The translations under genes and the position numbers were made by a program. The notes below the pieces were generated by a model. It worked only from the letters and a program-made list of their open reading frames with translations. It was not told the origin of the DNA and ran no database searches. Shown piece by piece: positions 26,094 to 35,560 of a stretch of 64,000 nucleotides of DNA; positions within the stretch are counted from its first letter, which is position 1; each line of letters begins with the position of its first letter. Location of the stretch: positions 2,042,001 to 2,106,000 of the forward strand of contig NZ_CP007202.1 in NCBI RefSeq assembly GCF_000941055.1. Reading direction: 5' to 3'. Origin of the DNA: Siansivirga zeaxanthinifaciens CC-SAMT-1. Lineage in GTDB: Bacteria > Bacteroidota > Bacteroidia > Flavobacteriales > Flavobacteriaceae.

Positions 26094-27227
26094 ATGGATA
26101 TAACTTATAAACATAGAAATTTTGGATTAGACCTTATTAGAGCAGTTGCTATTCTTTTAGTGTTGTTGTCGCATGCAACACTTCTGTTATTCCCAAATCA
26201 AGAGACTTTCACACTTTATATTCTACGCTTTTTTGGAACCATTGGTGTCGATTTATTTTTTGTTTTAAGCGGGTATCTTATAGGAGGTATTTTACTTAAG
26301 CAATTGGATGCAGGTGCTACTTCTTTTAAAGCATTTTGTCATTTCTGGACAAGACGGTGGTTTCGTACCTTACCCAATTACTTTCTAATTTTAGTAGTAA
26401 ATATAGTTTTACTTTTATTTTTTTATTCTCCTGTTGAAGAGCTGTGGCTTTATTTTTTATTTATACAGAATTTCACAACAGCACAGCCAGATTTTTTTAC
26501 CGAATCATGGAGTTTATCTATTGAAGAATATGCCTATGTTTTAGGTCCGTTTTTGTTGTTTCTAATGGTATCTGTATTTAAAAGAACACAAAAAAAACAA
26601 CTGTTTTTGTGGATGAGTATTATAACGATTATGGGAGTTACTTTTTTAAAATTTAAATTCCACCAATCGCACCCAGAAATTACTAATGAAGCTTGGAGCA
26701 AATACTTTAGAAAGGTTGTTATTTATAGGTTAGACAGCATTTATTATGGTTTTTTAGCAATTTTTTTAATAGAAAAATTTAAACCATTTGTTCTAAAATA
26801 TAAAGCCTTGTTGTTTGGGTTTGGATTCTTATTGTTCTTTGGAATGCATCTTGTTATTTTTGTTTACGATTTTCGTCCAAGTAACGCATCCTTATTTTTC
26901 AATCTTTTCTATTTAGGGCTTATATCCATTAGCTTGTTGCTCACTTTTCCATACATAAAAACAATCAAACCAAATCCTCTTATTGGTAAAATAATCATTA
27001 AAATAAGCATACTTTCTTATGCTATTTACTTAATAAATTACTCCATTGTATTATTAACTATTCAGTATTTTATTACTGTTTCAGAAATTAATACCTTTTA
27101 TAAATTCTTGGTACTGTTCACGTATCTGTCTGTTTCTTTCGGTTTAAGTTATTTATTGTATACCTATTTTGAAAATCCTATGACTAAAATTAGAGATTCC
27201 AGATGGGTGAAATCGTGGTTTGAGTGA
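26094..27227 (+). CDS. membrane acyltransferase (acyltransferase-3 family)
   Basis: A 377-residue polytopic inner-membrane protein with about ten hydrophobic segments. It begins with FGLDLIRAVAILLVLLSHA, the family N-terminal motif in which Arg and His are essential. DLFFVLSGYLIGGIL and FWTRRWFRTLPNYF follow, and SIEEYAYVLGPFLLF is near residue 143. Such enzymes transfer acetyl or other acyl groups to surface sugars (O-antigen, exopolysaccharide, peptidoglycan). The substrate cannot be told from context, as no polysaccharide genes are nearby. It starts 20 bases after moxR and may be cotranscribed with it. Confidence 0.88.
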   Translation: MDITYKHRNFGLDLIRAVAILLVLLSHATLLLFPNQETFTLYILRFFGTIGVDLFFVLSGYLIGGILLKQLDAGATSFKAFCHFWTRRWFRTLPNYFLILVVNIVLLLFFYSPVEELWLYFLFIQNFTTAQPDFFTESWSLSIEEYAYVLGPFLLFLMVSVFKRTQKKQLFLWMSIITIMGVTFLKFKFHQSHPEITNEAWSKYFRKVVIYRLDSIYYGFLAIFLIEKFKPFVLKYKALLFGFGFLLFFGMHLVIFVYDFRPSNASLFFNLFYLGLISISLLLTFPYIKTIKPNPLIGKIIIKISILSYAIYLINYSIVLLTIQYFITVSEINTFYKFLVLFTYLSVSFGLSYLLYTYFENPMTKIRDSRWVKSWFE

Positions 27228-27531
27228 ATTTATTCTTGTTAAATCGTCATTTTTAATCTGAAATTACTGAAAAAAATATAATCATATTAAATTTTTATGA
27301 AACTATAATAAATAACATTCAAGCGGGTTTGTATTGCAGGTTTTATTTTTAATTCTTTGCATTAATTTTGTATTTTGCCCTGCTTTAACAAATTAAATCC
27401 TTCATTTTATGTTACTAATGAAATCGATTTAATTCAATAGGAAAAATCTATTCATAGGTTCTTTTGTTAGCATGCAACTAGGTAAAGATTATTAATTACT
27501 CAATTCAATTTAATATTGAAATATTTCACAT
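27228..27531. other. 304-base leader/intergenic region upstream of acnB
   Basis: AT-rich and non-coding. It holds TAATTTTG at 27363-27370, a TAnnTTTG match that would leave an untranslated leader of about 155 bases before acnB. Shortly before the ATG is a small AT-only inverted repeat (TTCAATTTAATATTGAA). No riboswitch class was recognised and no other gene was seen. Confidence 0.45.
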
Positions 27532-30309
27532 ATGAATACTTATAATGATTACATTAAGGAAATCGAAGAACGTAAAGCTCAGGGTCTAAGCCCAAAGCCA
27601 ATAGACAGTTCCGATTTGCTAAGCGAAATTATCGCTCAAATAAAAGATTCAGGAAATCCTCACAGAGAAGATTCTTTAAAATTCTTTATTTACAATACTT
27701 TACCTGGTACTACCAGTGCAGCTTTAGTAAAAGCACAGTTCTTAAAAGAAATTATTTTAGGAGACGCGGTGGTAGCAGAAATAACTCCAACATTTGCTTT
27801 CGAACAATTATCGCACATGAAAGGAGGACCTTCTATTAAGGTATTGCTTGATTTGGCATTGGGTGAAGATGCAGCCATCGCTAAAGAAGCTGCAGAAGTA
27901 TTAAAAACACAGGTATTTTTATATGAAGCCGATACCGATCGTTTAGAAGCGGCATTTAAAAATGGTAGTGAAATAGCTAAAGATATTCTTGAGAGTTATC
28001 TTCAAGCGGAATTTTTTACAAAATTACCAGAGATTGAAGAAGAAATTGAAGTTGTAACTTTTATTGCTGGTGTGGGAGATATCTCAACCGATTTATTATC
28101 ACCTGGTAGTGATGCCCATTCCAGATCAGATCGTGAATTGCATGGACAGTGTATCTTTGAACATAACAAAGACATGCAAAGCGAACTGAAAGCTTTAAAA
28201 GCTGAACATCCAGATAAACGTGTGATGCTTGTAGCCGAAAAGGGTACCATGGGTGTAGGTTCGTCTAGAATGTCGGGTGTAAACAATGTGGCGCTTTGGA
28301 CAGGTATTCCGGGTAGCCCATATGTGCCTTTTATTAACATTGCACCAGTTATTGCAGGAACTAACGGTATTTCGCCAATTTTCTTAACTACAGTTGGTGT
28401 TACAGGTGGTATTGGTATCGATCTTAAAAACTGGGTAATACAAAGGGATGCCGATGGTAATCCTGTACTTGATGCCGAAGGCGAACCTGTTTTAGAACAA
28501 AAATATTCTGTAGAAACAGGAACGGTTCTTACTATAAATACAAAAACTAAAAAATTATACAAAGGTGATCAGGAATTAATGGATATTTCTGCGTCATTAA
28601 CACCACAAAAAGTAGAGTTTATTAAGGCTGGTGGGTCTTATGCTGTAGTTTTTGGTAAAAAATTACAAACCATTGCTGCTAAAATTTTAGGAAAAGAAAT
28701 TCCTCAGGTTTACGCTACTTCTAAAGAAATATCTGTGGAAGGTCAGGGTTTAACTGCAGTAGAGAAAATATTTAATAAAAATGCTGTAGGTAACACACCA
28801 GGTAAATTATTACATGCGGGATCAGATGTTCGTGTAGAAGTAAATATCGTTGGTTCTCAAGATACCACGGGGTTAATGACTTCTCAAGAGCTGGAAATGA
28901 TGGCTGCAACGGTTATTTCTCCTATTGTTGATGGTGCTTATCAATCGGGTTGTCACACAGCTTCGGTTTGGGATAGCAAGTCTAAAGCGAATATTCCAAG
29001 ATTAATGAAGTTTATGAACGACTTCGGATTAATTACTGCTCGTGATCCTAAAGGAAAATATCACGCCATGACCGATGTTATTCATAAAGTATTGAATGAT
29101 ATTACCGTAAGCGATTGGGATATTATTATTGGTGGCGATTCGCACACACGTATGTCTAAAGGTGTTGCTTTTGGAGCCGATTCAGGTACTGTAGCATTAG
29201 CTTTAGCAACAGGTGAGGCAACGATGCCAATTCCGCAGTCGGTAAAGGTTACTTTTAAAGGAACCATGAAAAGTTATATGGACTTCCGCGATGTGGTTCA
29301 TGCAACACAACAGCAAATGTTAAAGCAGTTTGGTGGTGAAAATGTTTTCCAAGGAAGAGTTATTGAAGTGCATATTGGTACTTTAACATCCGACCAAGCC
29401 TTTACTTTTACCGATTGGACTGCCGAAATGAAAGCTAAAGCATCTATTTGTATTTCAGAAGATGAAACCTTAATAGAATCGTTAGAAATTTCAAGAGACC
29501 GTATCCAGATCATGATTGATAAAGGTATGGATAACGAAAATAAGGTACTTCAAGGATTAGTAGATAAAGCAAATGCTAGAATTCAAGAGTTAAAAACAGG
29601 AATTAAACCAGCTTTAAAACCTGATGCCAATGCGAACTATTATGCAGAAGTTGTTATTGATTTAGATGAGATTGCAGAACCAATGATTGCCGATCCAGAT
29701 GTTAACAACGAAGATGTATCTAAACGTTATACACACGATACCATTCGTCCTTTATCATACTACGGCGGCACCAAAAAAGTAGATTTAGGTTTTGTTGGTT
29801 CTTGTATGGTTCATAAAGGCGATATGAAAATATTAGCTCAAATATTAAAGAACATTGAAGAGCAACACGGTAAAGTTGAATTTAAAGCGCCTTTAGTTGT
29901 AGCGCCTCCAACTTATAACATTGTTGATGAGTTGAAAGCCGAAGGCGATTGGGAAGTATTACAAAAATACTCTGGTTTTGAGTTTGATGATAATGCACCA
30001 AAAGATGCAGCACGAACTAAATATGAAAACATGCTGTACCTAGAGCGTCCTGGATGTAATTTATGTATGGGTAACCAGGAAAAAGCTGAGCCAGGTGATA
30101 CGGTTATGGCGACATCTACACGTTTATTCCAAGGACGTGTTGTTAAAGATTCTGGTGAGAAAAAAGGAGAATCTTTATTATCATCGACTCCTGTGGTTGT
30201 TCTCTCTACTATTTTAGGAAGAACACCAACTATGGAAGAATATGAAGCAGCAGTAGATGGTATTGTTTTAACCAAATTCAAGCCTTCACAAAAACAATTA
30301 GTGATGTAA
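27532..30309 (+). CDS. acnB: bifunctional aconitate hydratase 2 / 2-methylisocitrate dehydratase
   Basis: TCA-cycle aconitase of the AcnB architecture, interconverting citrate and isocitrate. The domain order is an N-terminal HEAT-like helical domain (about 1-160), a swivelling domain (about 165-380) and a three-part catalytic core. The [4Fe-4S] ligands are Cys758 in GSCMVHKGD and Cys842 and Cys845 in PGCNLCMGN. At 925 residues it is longer than E. coli AcnB (865) and the spacing between the first two ligands is about 25 residues greater, so there are lineage-specific insertions. A terminator follows, and then a second aconitase gene of unrelated domain order. Confidence 0.95.
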   Translation: MNTYNDYIKEIEERKAQGLSPKPIDSSDLLSEIIAQIKDSGNPHREDSLKFFIYNTLPGTTSAALVKAQFLKEIILGDAVVAEITPTFAFEQLSHMKGGPSIKVLLDLALGEDAAIAKEAAEVLKTQVFLYEADTDRLEAAFKNGSEIAKDILESYLQAEFFTKLPEIEEEIEVVTFIAGVGDISTDLLSPGSDAHSRSDRELHGQCIFEHNKDMQSELKALKAEHPDKRVMLVAEKGTMGVGSSRMSGVNNVALWTGIPGSPYVPFINIAPVIAGTNGISPIFLTTVGVTGGIGIDLKNWVIQRDADGNPVLDAEGEPVLEQKYSVETGTVLTINTKTKKLYKGDQELMDISASLTPQKVEFIKAGGSYAVVFGKKLQTIAAKILGKEIPQVYATSKEISVEGQGLTAVEKIFNKNAVGNTPGKLLHAGSDVRVEVNIVGSQDTTGLMTSQELEMMAATVISPIVDGAYQSGCHTASVWDSKSKANIPRLMKFMNDFGLITARDPKGKYHAMTDVIHKVLNDITVSDWDIIIGGDSHTRMSKGVAFGADSGTVALALATGEATMPIPQSVKVTFKGTMKSYMDFRDVVHATQQQMLKQFGGENVFQGRVIEVHIGTLTSDQAFTFTDWTAEMKAKASICISEDETLIESLEISRDRIQIMIDKGMDNENKVLQGLVDKANARIQELKTGIKPALKPDANANYYAEVVIDLDEIAEPMIADPDVNNEDVSKRYTHDTIRPLSYYGGTKKVDLGFVGSCMVHKGDMKILAQILKNIEEQHGKVEFKAPLVVAPPTYNIVDELKAEGDWEVLQKYSGFEFDDNAPKDAARTKYENMLYLERPGCNLCMGNQEKAEPGDTVMATSTRLFQGRVVKDSGEKKGESLLSSTPVVVLSTILGRTPTMEEYEAAVDGIVLTKFKPSQKQLVM

Positions 30310-30330
30310 TCACTGTTGTTTTGATATATT

Positions 30331-30361
30331 TAAAGTCCGAGTTTTTACTCGGACTTTTTTT
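30331..30361 (+). terminator. acnB intrinsic terminator
   Basis: Stem AAAGTCCGAGT / ACTCGGACTTT with a T-run, 22 bases after the acnB stop. It separates the two aconitase genes into distinct transcripts. Confidence 0.85.
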
Positions 30362-30471
30362 ATGCCTCTCGGTAGCAGTGATAATGCATATCTATAAGCT
30401 TTATGTTTTTAAATGGTGTACTTATTTTGTATCTTAGGGCAATTAAAAAATTATAATAAAAAAGAATTTAT

Positions 30472-32742
30472 ATGGCATTTGATATTGAAATGATTAAAGG
30501 TGTTTACGCTAATATGGCGGAACGCGTTGATAAAGCAAGGGACATTGTAGGAAAACCATTAACGCTTTCTGAAAAAATATTGTATAATCACCTTTGGGAT
30601 GGCACACCAACCAAAGCCTTTGTAAGAGGTAAAGATTATGTAGATTTTGCTCCCGATAGAATTGCTTGTCAGGATGCGACAGCGCAAATGGCTTTACTGC
30701 AATTTATGCAAGCCGGTAAATCGAAAGTGGCCGTTCCAACGACAGTTCATTGCGATCATTTAATACAAGCTAAAGATGGAGCCGCTATCGACTTAAAACA
30801 TGCTAACAGCGTAAGTAGCGAGGTGTTTAGTTTTTTAGAGTCTGTTTCAAATAAATATGGTATTGGTTTCTGGAAACCAGGTGCTGGAATTATTCACCAA
30901 GTAGTTTTAGAAAATTATGCTTTTCCGGGTGGGATGATGATTGGTACCGATTCGCACACCGTTAATGCAGGTGGATTAGGTATGGTTGCCATTGGAGTAG
31001 GTGGCGCCGATGCGGTAGATGTTATGGCAGGTATGGCTTGGGAATTAAAATTTCCAAAACTTATTGGTATTAAATTAACTGGTAAGTTATCGGGTTGGAC
31101 AGCTCCTAAAGATGTTATTTTAAAAGTAGCCGAAATTTTAACTGTTAAAGGCGGAACAGGCGCTATTGTAGAATATTTTGGAGAAGGTGCCACATCCATG
31201 TCTTGTACTGGTAAAGGAACCATTTGTAATATGGGTGCCGAAATAGGAGCTACAACGTCTACGTTTGGTTACGACGATTCTATGGAACGTTACCTGCGTG
31301 CTACCGATAGAGCCGATGTGGCAGATGCCGCAAATAAAGTAAGAAGCTATCTTACTGCCGACCCAGAGGTGTATGCAAATCCAGAATTATATTTCGATCA
31401 GGTTATTGAAATTAATTTATCAGAATTGAGCCCGTTATTAAACGGACCATTTACACCCGATTTATCGACACCAGTAGGAAGCGATATGACTTCAAAAGCC
31501 AAAGAAAATGATTGGCCTATTGTTGTAGAATGGGGTTTAATAGGATCGTGTACTAACTCGTCTTACGAAGATTTATCGCGTGCCTCTTCCATAGCGCAAC
31601 AAGCCCTTGATAAAGGCGTGAAAATGAAATCTGAATTAGGTATTAATCCGGGTTCAGAACAAGTTCGTTATACCGCCGAAAGAGATGGTATTCTTCAAAT
31701 TTTTGAAAAATTAGATGCTAAAATTTTTACCAATGCCTGCGGACCATGTATTGGGCAATGGGCGCGTTACAGCGATCCTAAAAATGCACCAAAAAACAGC
31801 ATTGTACATTCCTTTAATAGAAACTTTGCAAAACGTGCCGATGGTAACCCCAATACGCACGCCTTTGTGGCTTCACCAGAAATAACTGCCGCTATTGCTA
31901 TTGCAGGACGTTTGGATTTCAATCCGATGACCGACAAGTTAATTAATGAAAATGGCGAAGAAGTGATGTTAGATGAACCAACAGGATGGGAGTTACCTCC
32001 AAAAGGGTTCGAAGTAAAAGAAAACGGTTATTTGGCACCAGAAGAAGATGGGAGCCATGTAAAAGTAAAAGTAGCAGAAGATTCAGAAAGACTGCAATTA
32101 CTAACACCATTTGAGCCAATAGGCGATACTATTACCGGCGCTAAATTATTAATTAAAGCCTACGGAAAATGTACTACCGACCATATTAGTATGGCTGGAC
32201 CATGGTTGCGTTTTAGAGGACATTTAGATAATATTTCTAACAACTGTTTAATAGGTGCTGTTAATGCCTATAACCAAAAAACAAACTTTGTAAAAAACCA
32301 ATTAACGGGCGATTTTTCTGGTGTTCCAGATACAGCTAGAGCGTATAAAGCAGCCGGTGTTAAAAGTATTGTTGTAGGCGATCATAATTATGGAGAAGGC
32401 TCGTCTCGTGAGCATGCTGCTATGGAGCCAAGACACTTAGGTGTTGCTGCAGTAATTGTAAAATCGTTTGCACGTATTCATGAAACAAACCTTAAAAAAC
32501 AAGGTATGTTAGGTTTAACTTTTGCTAACGAAGCCGATTACGATTTAATTCAAGAAGATGATACCTTTAACTTCTTAGACTTAAACGAATTTGCACCAGA
32601 CAAACAACTTACCTTAGAGCTGGTTCATGCCGATGGTAGTAAAGATGTTATTAAATTAAACCACACTTATAACGATGCGCAAATTGCATGGTATAAAGAA
32701 GGCTCTGCTTTAAATTTAATTAAAAAACAAAATGCTTCTTAA
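30472..32742 (+). CDS. aconitate hydratase, mitochondrial type
   Basis: A second aconitase, 756 residues, with the swivelling domain at the C-terminus as in mitochondrial enzymes. The cluster ligands Cys360 ([10 protein letters not shown]) and Cys423/Cys426 ([10 protein letters not shown]) fall almost exactly where bovine mitochondrial aconitase has them (358, 421, 424). The catalytic segment [17 protein letters not shown] is complete. Both aconitases therefore look functional. The two may divide the work by condition, for example oxidative stress or iron limitation, but nothing in the sequence proves this. A terminator lies 22 bases downstream. Confidence 0.95.
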   Translation: MAFDIEMIKGVYANMAERVDKARDIVGKPLTLSEKILYNHLWDGTPTKAFVRGKDYVDFAPDRIACQDATAQMALLQFMQAGKSKVAVPTTVHCDHLIQAKDGAAIDLKHANSVSSEVFSFLESVSNKYGIGFWKPGAGIIHQVVLENYAFPGGMMIGTDSHTVNAGGLGMVAIGVGGADAVDVMAGMAWELKFPKLIGIKLTGKLSGWTAPKDVILKVAEILTVKGGTGAIVEYFGEGATSMSCTGKGTICNMGAEIGATTSTFGYDDSMERYLRATDRADVADAANKVRSYLTADPEVYANPELYFDQVIEINLSELSPLLNGPFTPDLSTPVGSDMTSKAKENDWPIVVEWGLIGSCTNSSYEDLSRASSIAQQALDKGVKMKSELGINPGSEQVRYTAERDGILQIFEKLDAKIFTNACGPCIGQWARYSDPKNAPKNSIVHSFNRNFAKRADGNPNTHAFVASPEITAAIAIAGRLDFNPMTDKLINENGEEVMLDEPTGWELPPKGFEVKENGYLAPEEDGSHVKVKVAEDSERLQLLTPFEPIGDTITGAKLLIKAYGKCTTDHISMAGPWLRFRGHLDNISNNCLIGAVNAYNQKTNFVKNQLTGDFSGVPDTARAYKAAGVKSIVVGDHNYGEGSSREHAAMEPRHLGVAAVIVKSFARIHETNLKKQGMLGLTFANEADYDLIQEDDTFNFLDLNEFAPDKQLTLELVHADGSKDVIKLNHTYNDAQIAWYKEGSALNLIKKQNAS

Positions 32743-32763
32743 GCATTTTAAATTATAAATATT

Positions 32764-32795
32764 AAAAAATCCAGCAAATAGCTGGATTTTTTGTT
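32764..32795 (+). terminator. intrinsic terminator after the second aconitase gene
   Basis: Stem AAAAAATCCAGC / GCTGGATTTTTT with a 6-base loop and a T-run. Confidence 0.88.
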
Positions 32796-32814
32796 TTTAG
32801 AATTATTTTTTTGC

Positions 32815-32930
32815 TTACATCGGTTCGTATATGAAAAGTTGCAAGTTTGTGTGCGAGGATTTTCTGTAGGAAAATCAGAAGCTAGCAAACGAGCAACTAA
32901 CTTTGGTTTAGCTAAAACTAGCAATATTTT
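32815..32930 (+). repeat. dispersed structured intergenic repeat, copy B
   Basis: Related to the element at 8511-8655, which lies on the opposite strand. The core reads GCGAGGATTTTC, a short loop and GAAAATCAGAAGC, a 7-base perfect stem. Outer arms GTTGCAAGTTTGTGTGC and GCTAGCAAACGAGCAAC are imperfect inverted repeats. ACTTTGG then GCTAAAACTA follows, as in the other copy. It marks the left edge of a patch with two accessory genes. Confidence 0.65.
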
Positions 32931-32958
32931 TTTACGGCATTATGTGCCGTTTTTTTTG
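32930..32958 (+). terminator. plus-strand terminator-like hairpin after repeat copy B
   Basis: ACGGCA / TGCCGT with a 5-base loop and a run of T, oriented for plus-strand transcription. It overlaps the last codons of the minus-strand gene. If used, it would end a short RNA containing repeat copy B. Confidence 0.5.
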
Positions 32959-33515
32959 TCGGAGTTCAAGTTTTGAATTTCATCGAAAAAAACATTAAAG
33001 TCAAAATCCTTTTTTAAGATAATATTTTTTAATTCATCATAGCCCTCCAATTCTTTAGCAATTTTTTTCTTGTCTTTAAGTTTGGAAAATGCATTAAGAC
33101 TTAATTTAATCGTTTTGTCATTAAAGTTTAAAATATAGATTTCTTTTATTGAAGTCTGAGCTGCCGAATAATTTTTTACTGAAGTCAAGAATAAATTAAA
33201 CATTCCAGATAGCATTAATTTTCCAAATTTGTATTCTCCATAGTTACCAAATGATTTAATAAATACCTTTTCGTAAATATTATCATTAATGTCAAATCTG
33301 TCTATTAGATCGGGAGTTAGAAATTCCATTGAAGAATCTAAGTCTTTTTTGAATTTTATTCCTTCATTAGATATGCTATTAGATTTAATAAATCCGCTTA
33401 TTGTATCAGTTTTCGTGAATATAGTACCTTTAATCCAGTTTTCATTTTCTTGCGAAATTCCAACTTGACTAAATAGTAAAATTGTTAAAATAAATGTTCT
33501 AAATATCTTTTTCAT
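32940..33515 (-). CDS. secreted hypothetical protein
   Basis: A 191-residue protein with a signal peptide (residues 1-22, MKKIFRTFILTILLFSQVGISQ region). The mature part starts with a beta-rich stretch (NWIKGTIFTKTDTISGFI, about residues 27-45) and is Lys- and Asp-rich, ending in a charged helix (KKIAKELEGYDELKNIILKK). I do not recognise the family. The final residues are encoded by the hairpin next to repeat copy B, so the 3' end may have been shaped by that element. It is separate from the MscS gene, which lies upstream on the same strand. Confidence 0.65.
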   Translation of the reverse strand: MKKIFRTFILTILLFSQVGISQENENWIKGTIFTKTDTISGFIKSNSISNEGIKFKKDLDSSMEFLTPDLIDRFDINDNIYEKVFIKSFGNYGEYKFGKLMLSGMFNLFLTSVKNYSAAQTSIKEIYILNFNDKTIKLSLNAFSKLKDKKKIAKELEGYDELKNIILKKDFDFNVFFDEIQNLNSDKKNGT

Positions 33516-33608
33516 AAATGTTACATAGCAGCTTCATATCAGTCTCTTGAGTTTATCTTTTTTTTAAGTTTTGCTTAACAGTGAAGCAAAACCGCATTTC
33601 AATGAAGT

Positions 33609-34571
33609 TTAGGTTTTGTTTTCTTTAGTTTTATCTTCTTCAAATTTTACAGTAGGAATTTTAACTATTTCAAATGTTGCAGACGCCAAAATTACCTTGC
33701 CGTTAGTTTGCAAAATTCTTTTACCAATCTCTTCATTGAGCAGGTGGTTAGTATGTCTTCTTTTCTTATAATCAACTATATATCTTAAATTAAATTGAAT
33801 CCAATTATCTGTTATTGTTATTGCAAGTGTTGGATCCACTTGAGCATCTTCAATATAGTACTTATCCACGACACTTTTCCAATCTGAAATTGATTTTTTA
33901 ACATATTCCGATAGGTAATCTTGAGCAACAGAAATTACAATCTCTTTTGCTAGTTCAATATTAGAACCATAACGAATTGGTAAATTGAATTCATCCCAAA
34001 CAAACGGAAAGTCTTGCGAATAGTTATACACAGGACCTTTAAAGACAAATGCATTGCTTAACTTGACGATTCTACCACTATAATTGTCGCTAGAAACCCA
34101 TTGTCCTATCTCCATCATTGTTGTATACACACTGTCAATGTCTATAACATCTCCTTTAATTCCATTAATTTCAATTCGGTCACCTGGCTTGTAAACGCGT
34201 ACAAAGAATATATAAAATGAACCTGCAATACTTAAAATTAGTTCTTGTAAAGTTATTGTTATTCCTGCAGTTAGTAAACCTATCGCAAGTCCTAAGTCCT
34301 TTATGCTGCCTGTGAAATAAGTGATGGTAATAAGAATAGCCAAAAAGTAACCTATAATTTCAATTCCTTTTTGAGATTTATATCTTAGAGAATTATCTGG
34401 AAGTTGTTTTTTTATGAACTTTCTTGCAAATGTGATAATAATCAAAATTAGTGCAATCCATACTAAGTACTTTGTAATACTTAATAGAAAACTATGCGAT
34501 TCAAACCAATTTTTTAAATCATCTATCACTTTTTTCTTTAGAATTATATTAACAAACACATAAGAATACAA
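33609..34571 (-). CDS. mechanosensitive ion channel (MscS family)
   Basis: A 320-residue MscS-like channel with three or four N-terminal membrane segments (about residues 25-130). The pore helix and beta domain follow: GLAIGLLTAGITITLQELILSIAG (about 90-113), then FFVRVYKPGDRIEINGIKGDVIDID, the conserved MscS beta signature. The C-terminal cytoplasmic domain runs to about residue 300. The frame begins at a TTG (34571); a GTG at 34529 is an alternative, so the start is uncertain. Such channels release solutes on hypo-osmotic shock. A 9-base hairpin (33568-33592) lies just past its 3' end. Confidence 0.88.
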   Translation of the reverse strand: MYSYVFVNIILKKKVIDDLKNWFESHSFLLSITKYLVWIALILIIITFARKFIKKQLPDNSLRYKSQKGIEIIGYFLAILITITYFTGSIKDLGLAIGLLTAGITITLQELILSIAGSFYIFFVRVYKPGDRIEINGIKGDVIDIDSVYTTMMEIGQWVSSDNYSGRIVKLSNAFVFKGPVYNYSQDFPFVWDEFNLPIRYGSNIELAKEIVISVAQDYLSEYVKKSISDWKSVVDKYYIEDAQVDPTLAITITDNWIQFNLRYIVDYKKRRHTNHLLNEEIGKRILQTNGKVILASATFEIVKIPTVKFEEDKTKENKT

Positions 34572-34705
34572 TTTATTTGTTTAATTAGTATAAACAAATT
34601 ACCATTTTTTTCTTAGGAAGTCAATTCTTTTTAAACATAAATAAAACAAAAAGTAATTTTCGGTTCAAAATAAATCAAAACCGTATTTTTACAAAAACTT
34701 CAATA

Positions 34706-35482
34706 ATGAATTCCAGAGACGCACAACTTAAAGCATTTGATAGATTATTAACCATTATGGACGAGCTTCGAGCACAATGTCCTTGGGATAAAAAGCAAAC
34801 CATGGAAACCCTTAGGCACTTAACCATTGAGGAAACCTATGAGTTGGGTGATGCTATTCTAGACAATAATTTAGAGGAAGTAAAAAAAGAATTAGGCGAT
34901 GTGCTATTACACATTGTATTCTATTCTAAAATTGGTAGCGAAACCAACGATTTTGATATTGCCGATGTTTGTAACAGCATTTGCGATAAGTTAATACATA
35001 GGCATCCCCATATTTACAGCGATGTAAAAGTTGAAAATGAAGAAGATGTTAAGCGAAACTGGGAAAATTTAAAACTTAAAGAAGGTAAAAAAAGTGTTTT
35101 AGAGGGCGTGCCTAAAAGTTTACCTGCATTAGTTAAAGCCAATCGAATACAAGAAAAAGTTGCTGGTGTTGGTTTCGATTGGGAAGCACCCAATCAGGTT
35201 TGGGAAAAAGTCGAGGAGGAGCTTAATGAATTTAAGACAGAAATTGCCAATGGAAATAAAGATGCTATGGAAAGCGAGTTTGGCGATGTCTTGTTTTCAA
35301 TGATTAATTATGCCAGATTTTTAAAAATAAATCCTGAAAATGCTCTGGAACGTACCAATAAAAAATTCTCTAAGCGTTTTCAATATTTAGAAGAAAAAGC
35401 AAAGCAACTTAATAAACCACTTAAAGAAATGACGCTAGCAGAAATGGATGTTTTTTGGGAAGAAGCAAAAACCCAACTATAA
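34706..35482 (+). CDS. mazG: nucleoside triphosphate pyrophosphohydrolase MazG
   Basis: Hydrolyses nucleoside triphosphates to monophosphates and pyrophosphate, cleansing the pool and, in E. coli, affecting ppGpp levels. The 258 residues contain two MazG domains: the first with EETYELGDAILD and KKELGDVLLHIVFYSKI (about 48-85), the second with EEELNEFKTEIAN and ESEFGDVLFSMINYAR (about 170-210), each with the acidic EExxE...ExxD metal pattern. CPWDKKQTMETLRHLTIEE is the typical N-terminal signature. Monocistronic. Confidence 0.94.
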   Translation: MNSRDAQLKAFDRLLTIMDELRAQCPWDKKQTMETLRHLTIEETYELGDAILDNNLEEVKKELGDVLLHIVFYSKIGSETNDFDIADVCNSICDKLIHRHPHIYSDVKVENEEDVKRNWENLKLKEGKKSVLEGVPKSLPALVKANRIQEKVAGVGFDWEAPNQVWEKVEEELNEFKTEIANGNKDAMESEFGDVLFSMINYARFLKINPENALERTNKKFSKRFQYLEEKAKQLNKPLKEMTLAEMDVFWEEAKTQL

Positions 35483-35560
35483 ATTAAAGTGCTTTTTCAT
35501 TTTAACTAATTGTAAATTAATTTATGGTTATATTTAATATTATTAATATTTCAAATATAA

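Noticed and set aside
27228..27531. Riboswitch or iron-responsive structure before acnB
   Set aside because: The leader is long enough, but no conserved motif or strong stem apart from short AT-only repeats can be seen.
28002..28562. 186-residue antisense open frame within acnB
   Set aside because: Low-complexity Ser/Pro/Ile composition typical of the reverse strand of a conserved gene; no start context or domain. The acnB frame covers it fully.
29913..30281. 122-residue antisense open frame near the 3' end of acnB
   Set aside because: It overlaps conserved aconitase residues on the opposite strand; a shadow frame.
33568..33592. MscS terminator (9-base stem GTTTTGCTT/AAGCAAAAC)
   Set aside because: On the MscS strand the hairpin is followed by A, not U, so it is not a standard intrinsic terminator in that direction; kept only as a structural remark.
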